A stretch of DNA of 44,776 bases from a bacterium (GTDB lineage: Bacteria; Pseudomonadota; Alphaproteobacteria; Rhizobiales; Aestuariivirgaceae): contig JALHQC010000033.1 of the NCBI GenBank assembly GCA_022842165.1, forward strand, positions 1 through 44,776, given 5' to 3'. The position numbers were made by a program, and so were the translations under genes. The first letter of the stretch is position 1. Each line of letters starts with the position of its first letter. Positions 8,202 through 17,028 of this stretch are shown piece by piece. The notes under the pieces were generated by a model that saw only the letters and a program-made list of their open reading frames with translations, was not told the origin of the DNA and searched no databases.

Positions 8202-9032
8202 ATGGCACGCGCCGTATCACCCCGCCGCCGGATGATCTTTACGGTGCTTGCCTGGAGCATCGCCTTCGTCATCTTTTTCCCCGTGCTGTGGACGGTGCTG
8301 ACGAGCTTCAAGACCGAAGGCGAGGCGATCCACCTGCCGCCGAAGTTCATCTTCTTCGACTGGACGCTCGAGAACTATGCCGTGGTACAGGAGCGTTCGA
8401 ACTACTTGAAGTTCGCAATGAACTCGGTGTTCCTCGCCCTGGGCTCGACGTTCTTCGCGCTGGTGATCGCCATTCCCGCCGCCTGGGCCATGGCCTTCGC
8501 ACCGGGCAAATACACCAAGGACATCCTGATGTGGATGCTCTCGACCAAGATGATGCCCCCCGTCGGCGCACTGATCCCGCTCTACCTGATCTTCCGCGAT
8601 CTGGGCCTGCTCGACACGCGGGGCGGCATCATCGCGGTGCTCATGCTCCTGAACCTGCCGATCATCATCTGGATGCTCTATACCTACTTCAAGGAAATCC
8701 CCGGCGAAATTCTCGAAGCCTCGCGCATGGACGGCGCGAGCGTCGGCAAGGAACTGCTCTATGTCCTGGCGCCGATGGCCGTGCCGGGAATTGCCTCGAC
8801 CGTTCTCCTCAACATCATCCTCGCGTGGAACGAAGCCTTCTGGACGCTGAGCCTCACCACCAAGGATGCAGCACCCTTGACGCAGTTCATCGCGTCCTAT
8901 TCGAGTCCCGAAGGCCTGTTCTGGGCCAAGCTTTCAGCCGCCTCCACCATGGCCATCGCACCCATCCTGGTGCTCGGCTGGTTCGCGCAGAAGCAACTCG
9001 TCCGCGGTCTCACATTCGGAGCAGTGAAATAG
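8202..9032 (+). CDS. smoG: Polyol ABC transporter, permease subunit 2
   Basis: A 276-residue MalG-type permease. After a short basic N-terminus there is a first helix ([20 protein letters not shown]), then the typical [14 protein letters not shown] periplasmic segment and five more helices. The EAA loop is [20 protein letters not shown]. It forms the heterodimeric channel with the preceding permease; spacing of 4 bp and the 1-bp gap to the ATPase gene point to translational coupling. Confidence 0.92.
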   Translation: MARAVSPRRRMIFTVLAWSIAFVIFFPVLWTVLTSFKTEGEAIHLPPKFIFFDWTLENYAVVQERSNYLKFAMNSVFLALGSTFFALVIAIPAAWAMAFAPGKYTKDILMWMLSTKMMPPVGALIPLYLIFRDLGLLDTRGGIIAVLMLLNLPIIIWMLYTYFKEIPGEILEASRMDGASVGKELLYVLAPMAVPGIASTVLLNIILAWNEAFWTLSLTTKDAAPLTQFIASYSSPEGLFWAKLSAASTMAIAPILVLGWFAQKQLVRGLTFGAVK

Positions 9033-9033
9033 C

Positions 9034-10035
9034 ATGGGAACGATTACGCTCAGGAATGTCCGCAAGGCCTTCGGCGATGCCATCATCATTCCGGGTGCCG
9101 ATCTTGAAATCGGCCATGGCGAATTCGTCGTCTTCGTCGGCCCGTCCGGCTGCGGCAAATCCACGTTGCTGCGCCTGATCGCGGGGCTGGAGGATTTGAC
9201 TGCGGGCGAAATTTTCATCGACGGCCAGAACGTCTCCGATGTGCCGCCTTCGAAGCGCGGCCTCTCGATGGTATTCCAGTCCTATGCGCTCTATCCGCAC
9301 ATGAGCGTCAGGAACAACATCGCCTTCGGGCTCAAGATGGCGGGCATGCCGAAGGACGAGATCGAAGCCAAGGTTATGAAGGCCGCCGCCACGCTGAACC
9401 TCACTGAATATCTCGATAGGAAGCCGCGCCAGCTTTCGGGCGGGCAGCGCCAGCGCGTCGCCATCGGCCGCGCCATCGTGCGCCAGCCCAAGGGTTTCCT
9501 CTTCGACGAGCCGCTCTCGAACCTCGATGCAGCCTTGCGCGTCAACATGCGAGTCGAGATCATGCAGCTTCACCAGGACCTCGGCGCCACCATGATCTAC
9601 GTGACGCACGACCAGGTGGAGGCCATGACCATGGCGGACCGCATCGTGGTGCTGAACCGCGGCGTCATCGAGCAGGTGGGCTCGCCGCTCGAACTCTATC
9701 ACCGGCCGGACTCGGTTTTCGTCGCGGGCTTTATCGGCAGCCCCAGGATGAACCTGATGACGGGTGTCGTCGCCGCCAAGCACAAGGCCCAGACCATTGG
9801 CGTGCGGCCTGAGCACATGGCAATTATCCCGTCAGGCGGCGATGTCGACGGCACCATCCTGCTGACCGAGCATCTGGGCTCCGACTCCTTCCTCCATGTC
9901 GATGGCGGCGAAGCGGGCCGCCTCACCGTGCGCGCTTCGGGCGACTTCGCGGGAAAGCCCGGCGACAAGGTCTCGCTGAAGTTCGAGCCTGACCGGATCC
10001 ACAAGTTCGATGGTAGCGGCAGGGCGGTGCGATGA
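9034..10035 (+). CDS. smoK: Polyol ABC transporter, ATP-binding subunit
   Basis: A 333-residue MalK/UgpC-type ATPase. Walker A GPSGCGKS is at 36-43, the Q-loop Gln near 82, signature LSGGQRQR at 134-141, Walker B GFLFDEP at 154-160, and the H-loop is in VTHDQVEAM. The C-terminal third is a TOBE/MalK-like regulatory domain ([10 protein letters not shown]). It energises the SmoF/SmoG channel from the cytoplasm. The stop TGA overlaps the ATG of the next gene (ATGA), so transport and first oxidation step are translationally coupled. Confidence 0.94.
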   Translation: MGTITLRNVRKAFGDAIIIPGADLEIGHGEFVVFVGPSGCGKSTLLRLIAGLEDLTAGEIFIDGQNVSDVPPSKRGLSMVFQSYALYPHMSVRNNIAFGLKMAGMPKDEIEAKVMKAAATLNLTEYLDRKPRQLSGGQRQRVAIGRAIVRQPKGFLFDEPLSNLDAALRVNMRVEIMQLHQDLGATMIYVTHDQVEAMTMADRIVVLNRGVIEQVGSPLELYHRPDSVFVAGFIGSPRMNLMTGVVAAKHKAQTIGVRPEHMAIIPSGGDVDGTILLTEHLGSDSFLHVDGGEAGRLTVRASGDFAGKPGDKVSLKFEPDRIHKFDGSGRAVR

Positions 10036-10799
10036 TGCGCCTTGAAGGAAAGTCCGCGATCATCACGGGCGGCGCGCGCGGCATCGGCGCGGCGATTGCC
10101 GAAGGCTATGCCAGGGAGGGCGCTCGCATCTGCATTGCGGATATCGAGCTGAAGACGGCACAGGAAACCGCCGCCAGATTGGGCAACGGTTCCTTCGCCT
10201 TTCCGCTCGACGTGACGAAGCTCGAATCGATCAAGGCCTGTGTTGGTGAAACCGAAAGGCAATTCGGCGGCATCGACATTCTCGTCAACAATGCCGCCAT
10301 CTTCGATATGGCGCCATGGGGCGAGATCACGGAGAGAAGCTACGACCGGGTCTTCGCCGTGAACGTGAAGGGCCTGATCTTCATGCTGCAGGAAGTGGCC
10401 GAGAGCATGAAGGGCAAGGGCGGCAAGATCATCAATATCGCCTCGCAGGCAGGCCGCCGCGGCGAGGCGCTCGTCTCCGTCTATTGCGCCTCGAAGGCTG
10501 CGGTCATCTCGATCACCCAGTCGGCCGGGCTGGCGCTGATCAGTCACGGCATCAACGTGAACGGCATCGCACCCGGCGTCGTCGACACCCCGATGTGGGA
10601 CGAAGTGGATGCGCTTTTCGCAAAATATGAGAACCGTCCGAAGGGCGAGAAGAAGTGGCTGGTTGCGGAGAACGTCCCCTTCGGCCGCATGGGCAAGCCC
10701 GAGGACCAAGTGGGCTGCGCCATTTTCCTCGCATCGCGAGACAGCGGCTATGTGGTGGCGCAGACTTACAATGTCGACGGCGGCCAGTGGATGAGTTGA
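10032..10799 (+). CDS. smoS: Polyol (sorbitol/galactitol-type) dehydrogenase, SDR family
   Basis: A 255-residue classical short-chain dehydrogenase. The NAD-binding motif TGGARGIG is at 12-19, with the acidic residue in IADIE after beta-2 favouring NAD(H), NNAA at 86-89, and the catalytic set Ser138, Tyr151 and Lys155 (YCASK). It would oxidise the imported hexitol to a 2-ketose, for instance sorbitol to fructose. Two consecutive ATGs (10032, 10035) are possible starts; the first gives the 4-bp ATGA overlap with the ATPase gene. Length and context match smoS in alphaproteobacterial sorbitol/mannitol operons. The exact polyol preference is not readable. Confidence 0.9.
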   Translation: MMRLEGKSAIITGGARGIGAAIAEGYAREGARICIADIELKTAQETAARLGNGSFAFPLDVTKLESIKACVGETERQFGGIDILVNNAAIFDMAPWGEITERSYDRVFAVNVKGLIFMLQEVAESMKGKGGKIINIASQAGRRGEALVSVYCASKAAVISITQSAGLALISHGINVNGIAPGVVDTPMWDEVDALFAKYENRPKGEKKWLVAENVPFGRMGKPEDQVGCAIFLASRDSGYVVAQTYNVDGGQWMS

Positions 10800-10806
10800 C
10801 GGAAAC

Positions 10807-12282
10807 ATGACCAGACTTTCGCTTGCCAACCTGCCCGAAATTTCAAGGCGCGCCTCGGTGCCGAAATACCGCCGCGATGACCTGACGCCGGGCATCGTCC
10901 ATATCGGTGTCGGAAATTTTCATCGCGCGCATCTGGGCGTCTACCTCGATGACCTTTTCAAGTTGGGGCTTGATCACGGCTGGGCACTGGTGGGCGCCGG
11001 CGTGATGCCGGGCGACGAGGTGATGCGCACGACGCTTGCCGCGCAGGATTACCTCAGCACCGTGGTGGAGCAGGATAATGATCTGAGCAGTGCGCGCGTC
11101 ACGGGCGCCATGATCGGCTTCGTGCCGCCTGCCGATCATGCCGCGCTGATTGCGAGACTTGCCGATCCCTCGATCCGCATCGTGTCGCTCACCGTCACCG
11201 AAGGCGGCTACATGATCGATCCGGCAACCCAGAAGTTCGACCCCGCGCACCCGGCGATGGCGAAGGACGCGGCGAACCCGCAAGCACCCTCCAGCGCTTT
11301 CGGCCTCATCCTGCGCGGCCTCGTGCTGCGGCGCGGGCAAGGCATTCCGCCCTTCACCGTCATGTCCTGCGACAACGTTCCCCATAACGGCGTCGTCACC
11401 CGCAATGCGGTTGCCGGGCTTGCGCGCCTCATCGATCCGGAACTTGCGGACTGGATTGTCGCCAATGTCGCCTTCCCGAATGCGATGGTCGACCGCATCA
11501 CGCCGGCAACCTCCGACCGCGAGCGCAAGCTGACCTCCGAAATGTTCGGAATCGAGGACGCCTGGCCGGTGTTCTGCGAGGAGTTCAAGCAATGGGTGGT
11601 GGAAGACACTTTCACCATGGGCCGCCCGGCGCTCGAAAAGGTCGGCGTGCAGTTCGTGCCGGACGTGACGCCCTACGAACACATGAAGATCCGCATCCTG
11701 AACGGTGGCCATGCCGTCATCGCCTATCCGGGCGGGTTGCTGGATGTGCATTTCGTGCACGAGGCGATGGCGCATCCGTTGATCCGCGCCTTCCTCGACA
11801 AGGTCGAGAACGACGAGATCATTCCGACCGTGCCGCCGGTGCCCGACACCGATCTGCAGGATTATTACAAGCTCATCGTGCGCCGCTTCGCCAACCCGAA
11901 GATCGGCGACACCATCCGCCGCCTCTGCCTTGACGGCTCGAACCGCCAGCCGAAATTCATCGTGCCCCCCATCATGGACCGGTTGAAGGCCGGGCAGGGC
12001 ATCGAGGGCCTGGCGCTCGAATCCGCCCTCTGGTGCCGCTACTGCTTCGGCACCACCGAAAGCGGCAAGATCATCGAGCCGAATGATCCCAGCTGGGCAA
12101 AGCTGAGCGCGGTGGCGAGGGCCGCGAAGGAAAACCCGCAAGCCTGGCTCGCCATGCACGAGATCTATGGCGATCTCGGCACGTCGGCGGTCTTCGCGCA
12201 GGCTTTCACCACCGCCCTGCGCGAACTTTGGCAGAGGGGCACGGCGGCAACGATCGAGGCCTACCTCGCCCGCCCGGCGTGA
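10807..12282 (+). CDS. mtlK: Mannitol 2-dehydrogenase (polyol-specific long-chain dehydrogenase)
   Basis: A 491-residue NAD-dependent long-chain mannitol dehydrogenase. The N-terminal dinucleotide-binding segment is HIGVGNFHRAHLGVYLDDL. The catalytic signature Lys-x5-Asn-x2-His appears in KIRILNGGH, as in the Pseudomonas fluorescens enzyme family. It oxidises D-mannitol to D-fructose (and often D-arabitol to xylulose) in the cytoplasm, the last step encoded in this operon; no fructokinase or xylulokinase is present here. It follows smoS after 7 bp. A terminator overlaps its stop codon. Confidence 0.93.
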   Translation: MTRLSLANLPEISRRASVPKYRRDDLTPGIVHIGVGNFHRAHLGVYLDDLFKLGLDHGWALVGAGVMPGDEVMRTTLAAQDYLSTVVEQDNDLSSARVTGAMIGFVPPADHAALIARLADPSIRIVSLTVTEGGYMIDPATQKFDPAHPAMAKDAANPQAPSSAFGLILRGLVLRRGQGIPPFTVMSCDNVPHNGVVTRNAVAGLARLIDPELADWIVANVAFPNAMVDRITPATSDRERKLTSEMFGIEDAWPVFCEEFKQWVVEDTFTMGRPALEKVGVQFVPDVTPYEHMKIRILNGGHAVIAYPGGLLDVHFVHEAMAHPLIRAFLDKVENDEIIPTVPPVPDTDLQDYYKLIVRRFANPKIGDTIRRLCLDGSNRQPKFIVPPIMDRLKAGQGIEGLALESALWCRYCFGTTESGKIIEPNDPSWAKLSAVARAAKENPQAWLAMHEIYGDLGTSAVFAQAFTTALRELWQRGTAATIEAYLARPA

Positions 12283-12297
12283 ATTCCCGGGCGTTTT
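12271..12297 (+). terminator. Terminator at the end of the polyol operon
   Basis: CGCCCGG (12271-12277) and CCGGGCG (12287-12293) make a 7-bp GC stem with a 9-nt loop, followed by TTTT (12294-12297). It overlaps the mtlK stop (12280-12282) and separates mtlK from the convergent universal stress gene. Confidence 0.6.
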
Positions 12298-12307
12298 GCG
12301 CTGCGGA

Positions 12308-13144
12308 TCAGTGCGACAGCAGAACCGGAAGCCGGAGATCGCTCAGAACGCCCTTCGTCGCGCCGCCCAGCACGAAGTCGCGCAGGCGTGAATGCCCGAA
12401 GCCGCCCATCGCCAGAAGCTGTGCCCCTTCTGATTGGGCCGCATCCTGGAGCGCCGCTGCAATGCTCCTGCCTTCGAGCGCGACGTTCACTGCCCTGGCG
12501 TTTTGGCCGCGCCGCTCCAGCCAGGAGGCGAGAGTTGCCGCAATATCCGAACCACTGAGGGGTTTTTCGTCTCTCACCGTCAGCACCGAAATGCGGCCGC
12601 CATCGGCCAGATAGAGCAGGGCGTCATGCAGCGCGCGCGCCGCAAAGCGGCTGGCATCCCAGGCTACGGCGATATGGCCGAGGCTGCCGGGAGAAGTTGC
12701 GGGCGGTACGAGAACGGCCGGCCTCCCGGATCCGAATACCACGGATTCCCCCATGTCCCGCGCAGCGGCCGTCTCGCCCGTCCAGGGCAGCACCGAAATG
12801 TCGAAATAGCGCGCCTCGCCCGCCGCCATGTCCAGCGCGGCGCCAAGCATGATCTGGCGGGTCCTGCAGTCCAGTTCGAGATGCTGTCCGGCAGCGTCCT
12901 GAACCAGGCTCTCAAGGCGGCGGCATTCGGCCTTGCTTTTTTCTTCCGCACTTTTCGCAAGGCCCGGCACATCAAGAAGCAGTCCGCCCAGGGGCGAGTA
13001 GAGGTGCGGAATGCTGACCGCGAAGGCTGAGACATGAAGGTTGCAACGAAGAGTGGCGGCAAAACCAACGGCGGCGCGGATGGTCTCGTCCGGCAAGGCC
13101 TCGGGATAGGTGCTGAGCGGCATGTAGGCGATACGGTTCGGCAT
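12308..13144 (-). CDS. Universal stress protein (tandem UspA fold)
   Basis: A 278-residue protein with a divergent N-terminal half (residues 1-145) and a better conserved C-terminal UspA domain. The C-terminal domain has AVAWDASRFAARALHDAL and the nucleotide-binding loop MGGFGHSRLRDFVLGGATKGVL, which fits the G-x2-G-x9-G-(S/T) ATP-binding pattern. Such double-domain Usp proteins act in the cytoplasm under energy, oxygen or nutrient stress; the biochemical role is poorly defined. An FNR/FixK-type palindrome about 100 bp upstream suggests induction at low oxygen, but it could instead serve the divergent HTH gene. Confidence 0.88.
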   Translation of the reverse strand: MPNRIAYMPLSTYPEALPDETIRAAVGFAATLRCNLHVSAFAVSIPHLYSPLGGLLLDVPGLAKSAEEKSKAECRRLESLVQDAAGQHLELDCRTRQIMLGAALDMAAGEARYFDISVLPWTGETAAARDMGESVVFGSGRPAVLVPPATSPGSLGHIAVAWDASRFAARALHDALLYLADGGRISVLTVRDEKPLSGSDIAATLASWLERRGQNARAVNVALEGRSIAAALQDAAQSEGAQLLAMGGFGHSRLRDFVLGGATKGVLSDLRLPVLLSH

Positions 13145-13242
13145 GGCGCGTCCTCTCTGAAACTATCCGCACGGCGCGAAACACAATCAGGCTTGTGCCT
13201 CTCGCTCCTGTGAATCTTTACCGAAAGAAGGGTGACACATCC

Positions 13243-13256
13243 TTGACCTCAATCAA
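13243..13256. promoter_or_regulatory. FNR/FixK-type binding site
   Basis: TTGACCTCAATCAA matches the alphaproteobacterial FNR/FixK pattern TTGA-N6-TCAA exactly, and the TTGAT-N4-ATCAA form with one mismatch. It lies in the 168-bp gap between the divergent universal stress gene (ATG at 13144) and the HTH gene (ATG at 13313). Family knowledge links these boxes to low-oxygen control of usp genes. Which gene it serves is not settled. Confidence 0.55.
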
Positions 13257-13312
13257 GTAAACTTCATCAGACATGACTATTCTGTAACAAACGAGGCATT
13301 GGAGATTGGTTC

Positions 13313-13537
13313 ATGCCGCAGGACCGCTATCAGACGGTGCAGGAACTTGCCGAACGGCTCGACGTGTCGGAGGCGACTGTCCGTCAGTGGATCAAGTCCG
13401 GCGCGCTGCGCGCCATCGACATCGGCAAGGGCTGGCGCATTGCCGACACCGACCTCGAACACTTCCTCAAGACCCGCGAAACGGCGCCGCGCGGCCTGAC
13501 CATTCCGCCACTCAAAGGCCGGACGGATGAGGACTGA
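13313..13537 (+). CDS. Small helix-turn-helix (excisionase/MerR-like) DNA-binding protein
   Basis: A 74-residue protein made almost entirely of one MerR-like HTH_17 domain: YQTVQELAERLDVSEATVRQ is the recognition unit, followed by the wing IDIGKGWRIADTDLEHFL. The C-terminus is a short polar tail. It is the last gene before the left attachment repeat of the island at 13568, so by the att geometry it is chromosomal rather than cargo. These domains are called excisionase-like by similarity, but many are ordinary regulators. Function unknown. Confidence 0.75.
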   Translation: MPQDRYQTVQELAERLDVSEATVRQWIKSGALRAIDIGKGWRIADTDLEHFLKTRETAPRGLTIPPLKGRTDED

Positions 13538-13567
13538 GCGATACAGGAAATTCTGAATACGGAAAAA

Positions 13568-13587
13568 CTGGTGCGCTTGCAGGACTC
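13568..13587 (+). repeat. Left attachment repeat (copy of tRNA-Thr 3' end)
   Basis: These 20 bases match 22086-22106 in the same orientation except that one C of the tRNA copy is missing. The longest exact block is CGCTTGCAGGACTC (13574-13587 and 22093-22106), preceded by shared CTGGTGC. Sequences diverge on both sides, as expected for attL/attR. The single-base deletion does not matter for tRNA function because the intact gene is at the right end. Confidence 0.8.
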
Positions 13588-13822
13588 ACATATAATCTCT
13601 ATCATATTGAAAAATAATATAAAAATAGTATAAGACTAAAAATATACCGGCAAATATACCGCCAAACAAGGTTCCTTGGCGCTGAAACTGTAAAGCGAAG
13701 GCTTTGATCGCCGCGTCGAAATGACCCAGCTTTCTTTCCACCGTCCGAAATCCTCTTCCATTGGCAAAGATGGGAGATGGACCTTTAAAGGTCCGCGATC
13801 GATCTAGCCGCTCGTACTTCAC
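13586..13822 (-). CDS. Doubtful small ORF at the island's left end
   Basis: A possible 78-residue product starting with GTG at 13822. The N-terminal half is basic; the C-terminal half is one hydrophobic stretch (GTLFGGIFAGIFLVLYYFYI) that could span a membrane. The hydrophobic part comes from AT-rich sequence, where Phe, Ile and Tyr codons arise by chance, and the stop lies within the attachment repeat. No homology is recognised and no good ribosome site is seen. It may be non-coding. Confidence 0.2.
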   Translation of the reverse strand: MKYERLDRSRTFKGPSPIFANGRGFRTVERKLGHFDAAIKAFALQFQRQGTLFGGIFAGIFLVLYYFYIIFQYDRDYM

Positions 13823-13970
13823 GCTGTTGGGAAAGGCTGCTTCGGCCCTTGTCCGAGTCTCGCAATGCGATTCCCCTTCTGCATATGAAGTTTACTGTCA
13901 CCCCTGGGCGTGTCTAACATGAGGTCAACCCAAATTGCCGAATTTCGGCCCGTCGGAATGTTCAAACGGG
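13588..13970. other. Non-coding left end of the island, AT-rich
   Basis: Bases 13588 to about 13660 are very AT-rich, with runs such as TAATATAAAAATAGTATAAG, in strong contrast to the flanks. AT-rich bendable DNA beside an attachment core often holds IHF or recombinase accessory sites. The rest, to 13970, has no convincing gene besides the doubtful minus-strand ORF and should include the promoter of the STAND gene. No clear -35/-10 pair is identified. Confidence 0.5.
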
Positions 13971-16928
13971 ATGCCTCTTCCTCCACCGGTTGCGATGTTG
14001 AAGTCTGCGCTGGATCGCATACTTGGTGGTGCGCCTGATGGTGCGGATGTTGCTCTGCTAAAGTCAGCCTTTGCCAATGGCACGCTGGTCATGGCAAGTG
14101 GGAATCGAGCAGTTGCTGGCGTGAGCTTTGAAGGTGCTACGGTTGTGACTGGCGATGGCAATGTGGTGATGAGCATTGCCGACACTGCGGCGCTCAATGC
14201 TCTGCTGGATCGTCTCCATCCCTCGCGCCTTCGCCAGCTTCCTTCCGAGGTGTCAGACTTTCAGGGCCGGGTCGAGGAAGAGCGGGAACTTGTGGATCAG
14301 CTGCGTGGAACACATGGCAGGCCGTCGGGCCTTTCGGCCATTGGCGGCATGGGTGGGACCGGCAAGACGGCTTTGGCGGTTCGCGTAGCAAGACAGCTGG
14401 CAGGTGATTATCCCGATGCCCAATTGTTCATCGATCTCAAGGGGGTGACGGAACCGCTGAGCCCGCAGGATGCCTTGGAGCGGCTGATCCATAGCTTTAA
14501 TCCGGAAATGCAGCTTCCGGAGCGTTTGGAAGAAGTTCAGACAATATATCGCTCCCTTTTGGCACAGAGGCGGGCCATCGTCGTGCTGGACAATGCCAGA
14601 GATGCTGAACAGGTGATGCCGCTGCTTCCGCCCGCGCCGTCGATGGCGATTGTGACGTCTCGGCGATCAATCCTGCTGCCAGGCACGGTATCGAAGACAT
14701 TGGGCAAACTTGATTTTGGCGCGTCGCGGGCATTGCTGCGTGAGTTGGTGCCGAGTCAACAGCGGGCCAGCGATAATGACCTCGACGAGCTGGCCGAGCG
14801 CTGTGGCCATCTCCCGCTCGCACTACGGGCAGCGGGAACCTTCGTTGCTGTAAATAGTGACTGGAGCATTGCGGAGTATCTCGCTGAATTGGCGAAGACT
14901 CGCAGGCGGCTGAAAGGACCCGATGATCAGAGCCTTGATGTGCTCACGATTCTCGGCTCTAGCGCCACTCAGCTGCGCAAGGAAAATTCTGCCCTTGCCG
15001 ACCGCTGGTGCCAGCTTCAAGTCTTCCCAGCTGACTTTGACCGCGAGGCAGCAGCGGCGGTATGGAAAGTAAATGCAGACGAAACCCGCGATCAGCTGTC
15101 GCAGCTGATCCGTTGGACAATGTTGGAACATGACGCCAGCTCCAAACGCTATCGGCTACATGATCTCATGCGTGATGTTGCGTCAACTGAAGCCAAGGCA
15201 AATCATTTGCAGGAATTCGTCTCGCAGGCTGCGATCCGGCATGCTCGCCATTATCTTTCCGTCCTAGAAATGGCAAATCAGCTCTACAAGAGTGGACATG
15301 CTAAGATCAACGATGGGCTTTCGCTATACGACCGCGAGGCTGCCAACATCGCAAACGGCCAGGCGTTGGCTTGCGCATTTGCCAAGAAGGAAGGTGCTCT
15401 CGCTAGGTTGGCTTCCGACTATGCCAGTGCGGGTGTGTACGTTATGAGTCTTCGCCTGCATCCGCACCGCAGGATTGCATTGCTGGAAGCGGCATTGGCC
15501 TCAAGCAGGACAAGCGGCGACCGGCAGCAGGAGGGCAACCACCTTGGCAACCTGGGCAATGTCTATTCCGACCTTGGCAACACCCGCAGGACGATCGTGT
15601 ACTACGAGCAGGCGCTGGCGATTGCCCGTGAGATCGGCGATCGGCGGAGTGAGGGAAGTAGTCTTGGCAATCTGGGCACTGCCTATGCCAAACTCGGCCA
15701 GACCCGCAAGGCGATTGATTACCATGAACAGGCGCTGGCGATTGCCTATGAGGTCGGCGACCGGCGGGGCGAGGGCACTGAACTTGGCAACTTGGGCAAT
15801 GCATATGCCCAGCTCGGAGAGACCCGCAAGGCGATCGTAAACTATAAACATGCTCTAGTGATCGCCCGTGAAATCGGCGACCGGCACGGTGAGGGCAACT
15901 ACCTCGGCAACCTGGGCAGTGCCTATTCCAGGCTCGGCGAGACCCGCAGAGCGATCGACCACCATGAACAGGCGCTAGCGATCGCCTGTGAGATCGGCGA
16001 CCGGCAGCACGAGGGCAACGAACTTGGCAACTTGGCCAATGCTCATGCCCAGCTCGGAGAGACCCGCAAGGCGATCGTAAACTATGGACAGGCGCTGGCG
16101 ATTGCCCGTGAGATCGGCGATCGGCGGGGTGAGGGTATCAGCCTTGGCAATCTGGGCAAAGCCTATTCCAAGCTCGGCGAGACCCGCAGGGCGATCGACC
16201 ACCATGAACAGGCCTTGGCGATTGCCCGTGAGACCGGCGATCGGCGGGGTGAGGGGACCAGCCTTAGTGGCTTAGGTATAGCTCATGCCCAATTCGGCGA
16301 GACCCGCAAGGCGATAGTTCACAATGAACAGGCGTTGGCAATTGCCCGTGAAGTCGGCGACCGGCGGGGTGAGGGAACCAGCCTTGGCAACTTGGGTAAC
16401 TCGTATGCCATGCTCGGCGAGACCCGCAAGGCGATCGACCACTTTGAACAGGCGCTAGCGATCGTCCGCGAGGTCGGCGACCGGCGGTATGAGGGGACCA
16501 GCCTTGGCAACTTGGGTAACTCGTATGCCATGCTCGGCGAGACCCGCAAGGCGATCGACCACCATGAACAGGCGCTAGCGATCGCCCGTGAGGTCGGCAA
16601 CCGGCCGGGTGAGGGCAACGTCCTTGGCAATCTGGGCAACTCGTATGCTAGGCTCGGCGAGACCCGCAAGGCGATCGACCACCTTGAACAGGCGCTAGTG
16701 ATCGCCCGTGAGGTCGGCGACCGGCCGGGTGAGGGCAACGTCCTTGGCAATCTGGGCAACTCGTATGCTAGGCTCGGCGAGACCCGCAAGGCGATCGTGT
16801 GCTATGAGCAGGCGATTGCGATTGCCCGTGAGATCGGTAACCGGGGATTCGAAGGCGTCCATCTTAGCAATCTGAGCCATGCCTATGCTATCCTTGGTGA
16901 CATCCGCAAAGGCGATCGAACACCATGA
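13971..16928 (+). CDS. NB-ARC/TPR STAND ATPase, NLR-like; C-terminus frameshifted
   Basis: A 985-residue STAND protein, counted from ATG 13971. TTG at 13935, 11 nt after a GAGG, is an alternative start adding 12 residues. Residues 37-66 form a Gly/Asn/Val-rich motif (SGNRAVAG then VVTGDGNVV) that aligns without gaps to the C-terminus of the next gene's product. The NB-ARC domain follows: Walker A GGMGGTGKT (125-133), Walker B AIVVLDN (202-208), sensor TSRR (229-232), GHLPL motif (279-283), then a winged-helix segment ending YRLHDLMRDVAS. From 15516 come TPRs of exactly 40 residues: eleven complete units and a twelfth cut by a frameshift at 16908-16910. By family knowledge such proteins sense ligands through TPRs and oligomerise on ATP binding to activate effectors, as in antiphage STANDs and NLRs. 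A defence role is inferred. Confidence 0.88.
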   Translation: MPLPPPVAMLKSALDRILGGAPDGADVALLKSAFANGTLVMASGNRAVAGVSFEGATVVTGDGNVVMSIADTAALNALLDRLHPSRLRQLPSEVSDFQGRVEEERELVDQLRGTHGRPSGLSAIGGMGGTGKTALAVRVARQLAGDYPDAQLFIDLKGVTEPLSPQDALERLIHSFNPEMQLPERLEEVQTIYRSLLAQRRAIVVLDNARDAEQVMPLLPPAPSMAIVTSRRSILLPGTVSKTLGKLDFGASRALLRELVPSQQRASDNDLDELAERCGHLPLALRAAGTFVAVNSDWSIAEYLAELAKTRRRLKGPDDQSLDVLTILGSSATQLRKENSALADRWCQLQVFPADFDREAAAAVWKVNADETRDQLSQLIRWTMLEHDASSKRYRLHDLMRDVASTEAKANHLQEFVSQAAIRHARHYLSVLEMANQLYKSGHAKINDGLSLYDREAANIANGQALACAFAKKEGALARLASDYASAGVYVMSLRLHPHRRIALLEAALASSRTSGDRQQEGNHLGNLGNVYSDLGNTRRTIVYYEQALAIAREIGDRRSEGSSLGNLGTAYAKLGQTRKAIDYHEQALAIAYEVGDRRGEGTELGNLGNAYAQLGETRKAIVNYKHALVIAREIGDRHGEGNYLGNLGSAYSRLGETRRAIDHHEQALAIACEIGDRQHEGNELGNLANAHAQLGETRKAIVNYGQALAIAREIGDRRGEGISLGNLGKAYSKLGETRRAIDHHEQALAIARETGDRRGEGTSLSGLGIAHAQFGETRKAIVHNEQALAIAREVGDRRGEGTSLGNLGNSYAMLGETRKAIDHFEQALAIVREVGDRRYEGTSLGNLGNSYAMLGETRKAIDHHEQALAIAREVGNRPGEGNVLGNLGNSYARLGETRKAIDHLEQALVIAREVGDRPGEGNVLGNLGNSYARLGETRKAIVCYEQAIAIAREIGNRGFEGVHLSNLSHAYAILGDIRKGDRTP

Positions 16929-16974
16929 ACAGGCACTGGAAATCTTCGAGGCAAATGGAGCCACTATTTTCTGA
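15516..16974 (+). repeat. Twelve in-phase 120-bp TPR-coding repeats
   Basis: Units begin every 120 bp at 15516, 15636 and so on to 16836, without indels until the last. Each encodes a 40-residue TPR of consensus GDRRGEGTSLGNLGNAYA then LGETRKAIDHHEQALAIARE. Some stretches are identical at DNA level: 16381-16440 equals 16501-16560, and 16621-16677 equals 16741-16797. The twelfth unit carries an extra A; read in the shifted frame it completes the helix and ends at TGA 16972-16974. High DNA identity marks recent duplication or gene conversion. Confidence 0.9.
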
Positions 16975-17028
16975 GACTCCGCCAAGTATGCTTGCGTAGT
17001 TGAGTTCAAAGTCAGGGGAGACGTACAG

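Noticed and set aside
10843-12159. Minus-strand open frame (438 codons) opposite mtlK
   Set aside because: mtlK is complete with its K-x5-N-x2-H signature; the antisense product has no motif.
13313-13537. Small HTH gene considered as the island's excisionase
   Set aside because: It lies outside the left attachment repeat, so it should be chromosomal; it could still be recruited, but there is no evidence.
15516-16928. Regular 120-bp repeats considered as a CRISPR or satellite array
   Set aside because: The repeats are in frame, contiguous without spacers, and encode 40-residue TPRs.
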